64,000 nt of DNA from Hyphomonas sp. L-53-1-40. Lineage in GTDB: Bacteria > Pseudomonadota > Alphaproteobacteria > Caulobacterales > Hyphomonadaceae. Positions 9,391 through 16,763 of the stretch are shown piece after piece. The position numbers and the translations under genes were made by a program. Below the pieces are notes generated by a model. It saw only the letters and a program-made list of their open reading frames with translations, was not told where the DNA came from and made no database searches. Numbering within the stretch: position 1 is the stretch's first letter; every line of letters starts with the position of its first letter. The DNA is taken from positions 186,001 to 250,000 of the forward strand of contig NZ_AWFI01000001.1 in the NCBI RefSeq assembly GCF_000682775.1. The letters are read 5' to 3'.

Positions 9391-9542
9391 GGGCTCGGGC
9401 TCTCGGCTCCTTGTTCGCCAATAGGTTTGGCGCCAGACTCCATGAGATCAGGAAATCGCAATCGGCGCAGCAATATCCGCTGACAGGAATGATGCTTTAA
9501 AACGCACCATAGTTTCTGTGAGCGCGCGGCATGATTGCCGGG
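9391..9542. other. Non-coding gap between excisionase-like gene and broken gene
   Basis: About 150 bases with no credible reading frame. It presumably holds the promoter for the excisionase-integrase pair, but no convincing -35/-10 pair or operator stands out. Confidence 0.4.
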
Positions 9543-10199
9543 TTATTGACCGCGTTCTTTAATAATCGTCCGCATTGCGGTGATAATTTCAGTTTCAGTT
9601 ATTGCAGAGTCTATTTGCGCTACGACCAAATTTACAAAGGCAAAGGCTTCAGTAAGTCCGCTACCTTGATGATAATCGACCGTAAATTGCCGTTCCAACA
9701 TGTCCGTCCAAACATAAGCCACGCGCCTTACGAGGTTTTCCAAGGCGTGTTTGCGCTTGCGGCCTTTAGCTGGTGCAAATCTAGCAACACCTAAATCGGC
9801 GGCAGTATCTAAAAGTGCTAAAAGGTTTTCTAGTTATACGAGATAGGAACTTCTTGGATATTCTTGAGCGTGGCCAATCACAGGAATGTTGGCATCAGAT
9901 ACTGGCGCGATCTTGTGGCGCGCGGCCCAATACAGATCGGTTTCCAGATCTTCGAATTTCGGCGCTGACAGGAAATCCCTAAAACGGGCCGTTTCAGATT
10001 TCAGCGCTTGATAGCTGGATCGAAGCCTTCGTTCTGACGCCTCGTCGTCAAAGATGCGCAAATCCACCGCATATCGGCGCGCTATCAGCTTTAGTTCATC
10101 AACTAAGGTCGAAGTTTCGAGAGTTATCTCAAACCGCGTTCCAAGATCGGCAACGAACTGTTCGGTTATCATCTTATCCGGTGTAGCTGAGTTGATCAT
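9543..10199 (-). pseudogene. Island protein of unknown function interrupted by an in-frame TAA
   Basis: One frame runs from the ATG at 10199 to the stop at 9543, broken only by a TAA at 9834-9836. The part before it (121 residues, ending AQEYPRSSYLV) and the part after it (LENLLALLDTAADLGVA... ending IIKERGQ) both look like genuine soluble, helix-rich coding sequence, giving about 218 residues if read through. No internal start with a ribosome site follows the TAA; only TTG codons are available. It begins 11 bases after the TetR gene and is probably its operon partner. Family not recognised. A nonsense mutation is the simplest reading. Confidence 0.7.
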
Positions 10200-10210
10200 A
10201 TCATGCCGCC

Positions 10211-10897
10211 CTAGACCTTCTTGATGCGAGTTTGGGCTGGTTCCTTCGCGGATTTAGATTTGCGAAGCTTTGTCTTGCCAAGAGGTGCTGACAGAAGTTT
10301 TACGATAGTAGCGCGATACCCCGAAAGACTAAGCGGTGCCGGTAGGGCCCAAGAAATCACGGCGTCTGTCAAGATCCCAAATGATGCCTGGATTGCGATA
10401 GCCAGTTCGGCTTTCTGATTTCTATCGGAATCAGCTGGCAATATCTCAACCATCTGATCCACAACAAAAGACCGGTACAAATCAAAGGATTCGCGGTGCT
10501 TCAAATCAGAAAAGCCGCGCTTCACCGCCATGCGCACGATACCGGCAAACTCTTCGCTTGCGAATTGGGCGACAAGTGTGTCGGCAACAGCTGCGGCAAG
10601 TTGGGAATTTGAAACTATAGATGCGCTGGCGCGTTCAAAGCCCTGCTGCGCGGTCAGAAACGTATGAAGCGTTGCGAAGTCCAAGAACGCATCCTTGTCA
10701 GAGAATCGGACGTAGAACGCACCGACCGATATTCCTGCAACTTTCGAAAATTGGGCAACTGATATCTGCTCGAAGTCGGATTGGGCTAGCAGATATACCC
10801 CCTCTTGATAGAGCTTCAGCGTTTTCGTTTCACCCAAGCTCACCAAGATGCGGTGACGTCCACGCTTGCCAAGGGATTTCCGCGCATGCTTGGCCAT
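10211..10897 (-). CDS. TetR/AcrR family transcriptional regulator
   Basis: A 228-residue TetR-type regulator. The N-terminal helix-turn-helix is visible in ISVAQFSKVAGISVGAFYVR followed by FSDKDAFLDF (about residues 44-74); the C-terminal ligand domain is all-helical, and the tail (about 205-228) is lysine-rich, a slightly unusual extension. A 28-bp inverted repeat lies 18 bases upstream of the start, suggesting autoregulation. It is divergent from the kinase-cyclase operon across a 616-base gap and could conceivably control it. Ligand unknown. Confidence 0.88.
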   Translation of the reverse strand: MAKHARKSLGKRGRHRILVSLGETKTLKLYQEGVYLLAQSDFEQISVAQFSKVAGISVGAFYVRFSDKDAFLDFATLHTFLTAQQGFERASASIVSNSQLAAAVADTLVAQFASEEFAGIVRMAVKRGFSDLKHRESFDLYRSFVVDQMVEILPADSDRNQKAELAIAIQASFGILTDAVISWALPAPLSLSGYRATIVKLLSAPLGKTKLRKSKSAKEPAQTRIKKV

Positions 10898-10915
10898 AGA
10901 TCTAGCGTTGTCACA

Positions 10916-10943
10916 GAAATAACAGAATCCGAATTCTTATTTC
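10916..10943. promoter_or_regulatory. Candidate TetR operator palindrome
   Basis: Seven-base arms GAAATAA and TTATTTC, perfectly complementary, separated by 14 bases, lie immediately upstream of the TetR gene. Size and position match autoregulatory TetR operators; binding is inferred only. Confidence 0.45.
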
Positions 10944-11513
10944 ATATCAATATATGGCTAGGGTGACTATCGGAATGAATGAACGCCGTGTCTTGGTGGT
11001 GCATCTAATAACGATTGGAGCCGAGTCTAACGCCAAACTTTGCCTACCGCTCTCGACCAACCTGAACAACCTATTGAGTGGGATACCTGCCTAGTTGAAG
11101 AGCAAGACGTGCGTTAGACCACGACAGGTCGTTGCGGTGATCTCAGCTAAGAAGTGGCACAAGTGGCTGGCCGCGGTCACAGCATGACATCGGTCGGCAA
11201 CCTGTGCCGCCGCTTTGCGCTTCAACTCGTCTGCATTTCGATTCCGTCTCAGCCAACCGACTGCTGTATGCCTCCAATTTTACATTGGAATGCGTCCACC
11301 GCTCAGTGGCGAACATCAGAAGTTACAGCGATGTCTCAGCTGGCCCGCGCTGGCGATCACACGGCATGTCTGACTATGTGCAAAGGCGCGAGACGGCATT
11401 GAATCTGAATTTTCTCTTGTAGTTGTATGAAAATTAACAACAAATTGTATTTCTGGCGCAACAGAGGATCGTCCCGAAGCACAGAACGTCGATTTTGAAG
11501 CGCGGAAATATAG
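10944..11513. other. Long intergenic region upstream of the kinase-cyclase operon
   Basis: About 570 bases with only short, unconvincing reading frames on either strand. The last 100 bases are A+T-rich; two copies of TTGTAT 16 bases apart (about 11423-11450) could form a promoter for the operon starting at 11514. The rest may be a decayed gene or carry a small RNA; nothing specific can be supported. Confidence 0.4.
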
Positions 11514-13991
11514 GTGGAGGAGTCTATAGATGACCATGAGTACTACGATGCACGTCGGCGATGTTTGATAGATATGGCTAGAGAACGTCGCTTAGAGGAC
11601 TTTCACATATTAAGTGAAACGAATGCGCAAAACATATCGGCAAATAGGCGCGCGCTGCTGAATGTTCTCAGAAAAAGCTTGCACGATTGCGAGGATCTTA
11701 TCTGGCTTGCCGATCGCGATGGCAATAACGAGTATCTCGCATTATCCTATTGCTCCATTGCCGACACTGATGCTTCCAGGGAAAGCCCCTTTTCAGAAGT
11801 GTTTGTACAGTGCTCACTATCTCAAAGCTCTGATCAATTTCGTCGAAATTGTGAAGCCGCAATAGAATCGATCACAAGAAATCTTTTGCGTCGATCAGGT
11901 AAGCGCGATCTCGTATTGCATCACAAGGTAATAGAAGACTTCATAGATACGTCCGCTGATGATGATCACCTGCCGAGCCGAAAAATACTCGGCTGGTTCA
12001 CAGTTGCGATACCAAAAGACGAAGTCCTATCCAATAGGCAAGAACGACTGATCGAATTCTCAAGCCGGGTTCTCGCAATCGCACTGAGGCAAGGGAGAGA
12101 CAACAGGCAGCTCAACGCGATTCAACAGATACACAATATACTTAGCTCAAGCAATGATCCCAGTGTTGCCTTAGCCAGAGCGGAAGAACTATTGATGGAT
12201 TTCTGCTCTATGTCGGAAGCAAAATTCTGGACGACACAAAGCAATGACCGGATAATTTCGGGGAGCAAACGCGGCCTTCGTTCGCCGAAAGAAAAAAAAC
12301 TACGGGGTCGAACAGTATCGATCGACATACTCAATACGCTGAAGTCGGCCCCAGAGTTCACATTGGACCTGGATGAAAAATCCGCTCTGACCGTGCAAAA
12401 GCAAAATCACCTAAGGGCATCGACAAATGCGGGAGGGCACCAGATTTATGAGCCACAAGATGGAGAACAACAAGGATACATCTATATCCCGCTAGTAGAA
12501 GCAGGACTAAAGATCGAGAGCCATAAGTTCAGCCCACTGAAGGATGCGCCGAAGCTCTTTGAAAAGACCTCCGTAGTATCTCACGCGATAACGCTCCACA
12601 AAAAGCGATCGCCTCTTTTCCTAGCCGGAACTATTAGCGCGACAGACGCAAAAGTTGCCAACGGGATTCGTCGAGCTTTTCAGGGTTTTTTTTCCGCGGC
12701 TCTATACGAAGAGAAATTCACAAAAATATCAGAGTTTTTTCAGTCGAGATCGGTTGACGCTGAATTGAATGAGGACACGCTCCTTGGGTTCATCAATGAG
12801 TTTATTGTCGAGGCCCGGAATATTTTTCTCCTAGAGTACAAAGCGAAGTCGACGGGCGAAACGATTGAACAAATAAAACTTGGGTCTTCTTCGCTCCCAT
12901 CGGACTACCTAGGCAACCTTCAAGCCTATTTGCGCAACAAGCAAATGGATCAAACTGACACCCACAAACCGCCAAATGGGGACGCGGTCAACATGGTGGG
13001 CGCCGACCTAAAGTATGAGCGACACACGCTTCTCGAATTTCACCTCAACAACACATTCTCATCAAACCGAGTGTTGGTCATCGATCTTCATCGACCAAGT
13101 ATATCCCTCAATGATTTTCGCATTCTGCAGCACTTGGTCAGCGAACTCGAATTGTTTTTTAGGAACCGAGATAGTGTGTTACGAAGATTCAGTGATCTTG
13201 CGCAAATACGACATGCAATAATCGCTCCCGTCTCTGCAGCAAATGCGGAAATCATTGCTTTTCAAAAAGTGCTTGCGGCAAGCCGCCACTCTGAAAAGCA
13301 ATGGCTGCGGCTCCTCAAGCGTCGAAACATTTGGGAAGGCCTTGATCTCGCAGTTGATCTCGGGGAGATCGCCAAGTTGCTAGCGGAAAGTGGGCGTTAC
13401 CTTTTTTCGCGACCCACCCACAATCAGCTCAACATTAAGAACTTCGACATCGAAGTTCTTATGCACTTAGCTTTGCAGACGTTCAATAGTCGTCGAAGAC
13501 TACAAAAGTTCGTATTCCGACAGTCTGTGGTAGGAACGCCAAAGGTTCACAATGGCGATCGACCGCTGATGTTTGTCGTCCTCGTAAATTTGCTCGACAA
13601 TGCCATTAAGTATTCTCAGCCTCGAGTTTCAAAGCAGTACTATGACCGAAAGTACCCAAGCCTCAATCTTTCAGACCAATTTCTGGTGGAAACAAAAATC
13701 GCATATGAGGATGATGGATATCGAGTCGAGGTTTCGAATGTTGGAAGATATCTGCCCGCTCGTATGCGAAGAGTCATCTTCCAGGAATTTGGTCGTGGGG
13801 AGCAAACCAGTAATCTAAACTTGTCGCATGGGACGGGCATAGGCCTTGCTGCAGCTCGCCAGATCCTTCTCGCCCACCATCAATCAGCAGAACTGAAATA
13901 CGAATCGAAACCTTTGGAAGGCCCAGGTGGTCCCGCATACACAACATTTCACTTCAGGCTTCCATATTTGATCGGAGAACGAAATGGCTAA
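11514..13991 (+). CDS. Large soluble sensor histidine kinase of a Pycsar-like operon
   Basis: An 825-residue cytoplasmic histidine kinase. Residues 1-550 have no TM segments and look like two or three divergent GAF-like modules. The putative dimerisation/phospho-acceptor helix contains H567-A-I-I-A-P572, the HxxxxP pattern. The ATPase domain has the N-box VNLLDNAIKYS (Asn692, Asn696), a G1 box VSNVGRYLP in which the usual DxGxG is degenerate, an F-box FQEFGRGEQ and the G2 box GTGIGL (773-778). The start is GTG 11514 or ATG 11574. It overlaps the next gene by eight bases. Role inferred: infection or stress sensor passing phosphate to the receiver protein encoded next. A+T-rich codons mark it as acquired. 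Confidence 0.85.
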   Translation: MEESIDDHEYYDARRRCLIDMARERRLEDFHILSETNAQNISANRRALLNVLRKSLHDCEDLIWLADRDGNNEYLALSYCSIADTDASRESPFSEVFVQCSLSQSSDQFRRNCEAAIESITRNLLRRSGKRDLVLHHKVIEDFIDTSADDDHLPSRKILGWFTVAIPKDEVLSNRQERLIEFSSRVLAIALRQGRDNRQLNAIQQIHNILSSSNDPSVALARAEELLMDFCSMSEAKFWTTQSNDRIISGSKRGLRSPKEKKLRGRTVSIDILNTLKSAPEFTLDLDEKSALTVQKQNHLRASTNAGGHQIYEPQDGEQQGYIYIPLVEAGLKIESHKFSPLKDAPKLFEKTSVVSHAITLHKKRSPLFLAGTISATDAKVANGIRRAFQGFFSAALYEEKFTKISEFFQSRSVDAELNEDTLLGFINEFIVEARNIFLLEYKAKSTGETIEQIKLGSSSLPSDYLGNLQAYLRNKQMDQTDTHKPPNGDAVNMVGADLKYERHTLLEFHLNNTFSSNRVLVIDLHRPSISLNDFRILQHLVSELELFFRNRDSVLRRFSDLAQIRHAIIAPVSAANAEIIAFQKVLAASRHSEKQWLRLLKRRNIWEGLDLAVDLGEIAKLLAESGRYLFSRPTHNQLNIKNFDIEVLMHLALQTFNSRRRLQKFVFRQSVVGTPKVHNGDRPLMFVVLVNLLDNAIKYSQPRVSKQYYDRKYPSLNLSDQFLVETKIAYEDDGYRVEVSNVGRYLPARMRRVIFQEFGRGEQTSNLNLSHGTGIGLAAARQILLAHHQSAELKYESKPLEGPGGPAYTTFHFRLPYLIGERNG
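11530..11568 (+). other. Possible 12-codon leader peptide overlapping the kinase start
   Basis: A strong GGTGGAGG site (11513-11520) is correctly spaced for the ATG at 11530, which is out of frame with the kinase and encodes only MTMSTTMHVGDV before TGA at 11566-11568. An in-frame kinase ATG (codon 21 of the longer frame) follows at 11574. The short frame could couple translation to the kinase, or the GTG at 11514 may simply be the true kinase start. Confidence 0.3.
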
Positions 13992-14610
13992 AGCGAATAA
14001 GGCTCGAAAACGAATAGTGCTTCATATAGAAGACGAGTTCAGTCATTGGGCAAATCTAAACGAAACGATAGAGGCATCGATATTAGAATACCTGATTCTT
14101 ATCGGCCAGCAATACTACGACTCATTTGAGTACTTTGAGCCCGTGAACGAAACACGGTCGCCGGTCATAACGAGAATGACTTGGGAGGACAGTGTCGGCA
14201 AGCAGGAGTTAGTCTGGATTCTCAACTATGATGATGATCTTTCATCACTTGTGGCCGACAAAGTATTTAAGGATACGGATCCGCTCGATCGATTCTTCAT
14301 TCTCGATGCATCAAAAAGATCCGAGGATTCAGATCCAAAGAAGACACTACTCGACAACTTTCTGGCTATCGATCCTTTTCTTCATGATACTGAGGAGTGC
14401 GTTCGGGTGTTTACCGCTTACAAGCGAGATATGACCTCAGGCGCCTGGGACATGATGATCCCTATAAGGAGGAGGGGCCAGGAATCCGAAGAGGTCAACA
14501 TTAACGATCTTAGTCACTTGATCATAAGCAAAACGGGCATTCGAGGTAGGAACTCAGAATTTCCGGGAGATCTTCAAGAAACTGTGATGAAGTTTGTAAC
14601 AGGTAGCTGA
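13984..14610 (+). CDS. Divergent receiver-domain-like protein
   Basis: A 208-residue protein beginning like a response-regulator receiver: KRIVLHIEDEFSHW supplies the acidic cluster (Glu16, Asp17, Glu18), FFILDAS (Asp108) is a candidate phospho-acceptor strand, and VRVFTAY (Thr144) resembles the conserved Thr strand. The usual Lys-Pro of beta-5 is not evident, and a long insertion lies between the acidic cluster and Asp108. No DNA-binding or other output domain follows, so it may act by protein contact, most simply on the cyclase encoded one base downstream. Assignment rests on motif pattern and on position right after a kinase. Confidence 0.55.
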   Translation: MAKANKARKRIVLHIEDEFSHWANLNETIEASILEYLILIGQQYYDSFEYFEPVNETRSPVITRMTWEDSVGKQELVWILNYDDDLSSLVADKVFKDTDPLDRFFILDASKRSEDSDPKKTLLDNFLAIDPFLHDTEECVRVFTAYKRDMTSGAWDMMIPIRRRGQESEEVNINDLSHLIISKTGIRGRNSEFPGDLQETVMKFVTGS

Positions 14611-14611
14611 A

Positions 14612-16024
14612 ATGACCAAGCAGTACTCTCTTTATGACATGTTCCGGCAGCGAGATTTTTTTACGCTGGATGATTGGTGGCGTATACTTAGTAAGGAGAA
14701 ATTCGCTCAAGCCTCACGGTTGTCCGACGCCATGAATGTCCTTAGATATCAGGAAGGAGAGGTTTTTCCAGATGTAATATGGGGATACGAAGCAGAGTCG
14801 GCCACACCTCGTTTCTTTTTTTTTGGAGGTAGGCCCAGCGCGTCGAATATCTCAAAAGCTGACCAACTAATTCATCTTAAGTGGGCGTTCTTTGGGCTAT
14901 GGATTCCATATCTTGCTTCGGTTGCGCGTGCGACGCCCAATGCGGATGCGGTCTACGAAGGGCTCGTCTATCCTAAGGGACGCACATCTCTGAAAGAGAA
15001 TGTTTGGAAGGATTTGTTAGGGCGGACGCGCAATACCTTAACTGGCGAATGGCAAAAGTTTGAAGACTTGATTGTATTTGGTCTGTACAGAGAACGACTT
15101 GACCCCGAAACAGGCAACCCAATAAGCTTCGATGATGCATCCTTCAAAAGAGCTAGAGAGGAAATTGCATCCAGTTACTACGACCAACACAACCTAAAAC
15201 AGGCGGTAAATCGTAACATCCCCTGGGAAAGTATCTATCGTTCTAGAAAAGATGAGCCGGACGCTGTTACATCTATATTTCTCGACCCCAAAACTTTTTA
15301 CCCATCCGGTACTCAAGACACGACTAAGTTTGCTTGGCCATGGCAGAGATGTATTCGGGTGTGCAGGGGCGATCCGTCAGGAGATATCGTGGGGCTTGAG
15401 TACGGGTCTATTCGGACCGCCTCCCTAGTTTGCGACTTGAGATTCTCGACGGCTGCAATGCAATTATTTCTGTCACCGCAGGATTACGCCATCTTTATCG
15501 ACAAAATTGTAAACTGCACGAAGTCCATAGTTTTGCGCAATGGCGGCTTTTTCGACAAAGAAACAGGAGATGGGCTGGTAGCACATTTCTGTTCAGGTAA
15601 TGGCCACGATTGTGGTTCAGACGAAGAGAGCTGCGATCTCGTCGAGCTGGCGCTCGCAGCTGCCAGAGATATCCGCCAAGCGACGAAGCAAATTTGCGCC
15701 GACGCGCAGTCGCATTTAGGACAGGGTATAGGCGCGCTTCAAATTTCAATCGGGATCCATGTCGATGACGCGGTATGGATCGCCGACGAAGGGCAGATTA
15801 AGGCAATAGGCCCTTCGGTTGTGTGGGCAGCCCGGCTCTGTAGTTCGGCTAAGCCTCTTGAAATCTTGATTTCCAATGCGAGCTATCAATGCTTTGTTCG
15901 AACAAAACGGATGCCGACAGTTTTAGCTTTCAAGAAGCGATATGTTGAGTTCAAGGAATATCGCTCTGAGAGCAAGCTGTTCTGCTACTCAGATCAAATC
16001 GAAGAGAACATCAATGACATCTGA
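14612..16024 (+). CDS. Class III nucleotidyl cyclase (Pycsar PycC-like)
   Basis: A 470-residue protein with an unrecognised N-terminal region (1-265) and a C-terminal class III cyclase domain (about 266-460). Metal aspartates are present: Asp275 in SLVCDLRFST and Asp320 in KETGDGLVAHF. In the helix that normally reads IGDxVNxAAR the sequence is IGPSVVWAARL: the Arg (408) is kept, but the transition-state Asn is Val404. With a PycTM-like effector downstream, this is best read as a pyrimidine or other cNMP cyclase of a Pycsar-type system making a second messenger on infection. Nucleotide specificity cannot be assigned from sequence. It is not a housekeeping adenylate cyclase by context. Confidence 0.82.
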   Translation: MTKQYSLYDMFRQRDFFTLDDWWRILSKEKFAQASRLSDAMNVLRYQEGEVFPDVIWGYEAESATPRFFFFGGRPSASNISKADQLIHLKWAFFGLWIPYLASVARATPNADAVYEGLVYPKGRTSLKENVWKDLLGRTRNTLTGEWQKFEDLIVFGLYRERLDPETGNPISFDDASFKRAREEIASSYYDQHNLKQAVNRNIPWESIYRSRKDEPDAVTSIFLDPKTFYPSGTQDTTKFAWPWQRCIRVCRGDPSGDIVGLEYGSIRTASLVCDLRFSTAAMQLFLSPQDYAIFIDKIVNCTKSIVLRNGGFFDKETGDGLVAHFCSGNGHDCGSDEESCDLVELALAAARDIRQATKQICADAQSHLGQGIGALQISIGIHVDDAVWIADEGQIKAIGPSVVWAARLCSSAKPLEILISNASYQCFVRTKRMPTVLAFKKRYVEFKEYRSESKLFCYSDQIEENINDI

Positions 16025-16574
16025 TAGAATGAATTTTCTGAAGGAATTACTTGCCAGACAATTTGAAGTGCAGAAATTTGCGGAGGCAAAGAATGCCGCG
16101 CTTCTCGCGGCAAACTTGGCAAGCCTGACCATATACCTGAGCATTCTTTTTGCTGATCATGTATACTCAGTATTCAGAGTTTATGCGGCGACTTCTCTTT
16201 TTTTCTTCGCGGTATCCATCGCCTTTTGCGTGCATTCTTTTTTGCCAAAAAGTCGGCCCAACGAAGTCAGTGCGGACGACAATGATGGAAATGGCAGCCT
16301 GTTGTTCTATGAAGATCTCAGTGGTCTAAGCATCTCCAAGTTTTCATCGATCTTAAATGAATCAGGAAGCTGGTCGGAAGGTTTAAGCGGCCTTGAGAAG
16401 GATTATGTCGAGCAGATCATTATCAACGCCAGAATAACTCGGAGAAAAATGACACTGTTTAAATTTGGAATGTATGCATTCGTCCTAGGATTTTTCTCCC
16501 CCATAGTCGGCGCTCTATTTCTTCTATGGAACACGATTAGTGATCATCGCTTCAAAAATGGTGCTTCCTTTTAG
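16014..16574 (+). CDS. PycTM-like (former DUF5706) membrane effector
   Basis: A 186-residue protein whose ATG overlaps the cyclase stop by 11 bases. Family-like signatures: an amphipathic N-terminus with FAEAKNAALLAAN (22-34) entering two TM helices (about 28-46 and 55-77), a central SLLFYEDLSGLS segment (95-106), a helix with LEKDYVEQIIINARITRRK (127-145) and a final TM helix (150-172). This order matches the Pycsar transmembrane effector domain, which on sensing the cyclic nucleotide impairs the inner membrane and stops growth. Family assignment is by eye; the cyclase partner strengthens it. Confidence 0.8.
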   Translation: MTSDRMNFLKELLARQFEVQKFAEAKNAALLAANLASLTIYLSILFADHVYSVFRVYAATSLFFFAVSIAFCVHSFLPKSRPNEVSADDNDGNGSLLFYEDLSGLSISKFSSILNESGSWSEGLSGLEKDYVEQIIINARITRRKMTLFKFGMYAFVLGFFSPIVGALFLLWNTISDHRFKNGASF

Positions 16575-16642
16575 AGTCTCAGCTCAAGGAAGCATTCGGA
16601 TTGATTTGTACCCTAAATATTGCAAATTCATTTTTATATCTT

Positions 16643-16660
16643 GTCAGTGTCACACATGAC
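16643..16660. promoter_or_regulatory. Imperfect palindrome upstream of the GHKL cassette
   Basis: GTCAGTGTCACACATGAC contains a perfect GTGT-C-ACAC core, and outer GTCA/TGAC arms match with one bulged base. It lies in the 189-base gap before the GHKL ATPase gene, about 100 bases upstream of its start, where an operator or promoter for a separate transcription unit would be expected. Confidence 0.3.
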
Positions 16661-16763
16661 GAGAATAGGATATTCGACCAGGTCGCTAGCCGTCCAGATA
16701 GTACGGGGTGATGTTTAATCAACGCCATATACCCCTGCACTAGAATTTGGACGAATTCCCACT

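Noticed and set aside
9531-9794. Plus-strand frame opposite the broken island gene
   Set aside because: Minus-strand frame has coding character on both sides of the stop; the plus frame lacks a motif.
11154-11422. Two short forward frames before the kinase operon
   Set aside because: No ribosome sites, atypical composition, no family; more likely non-coding or decayed sequence.
11514-13991. Kinase as an ordinary two-component sensor for the TetR regulon
   Set aside because: No DNA-binding response regulator is encoded with it; the coupled genes are a receiver-only protein, a cyclase and a membrane effector.
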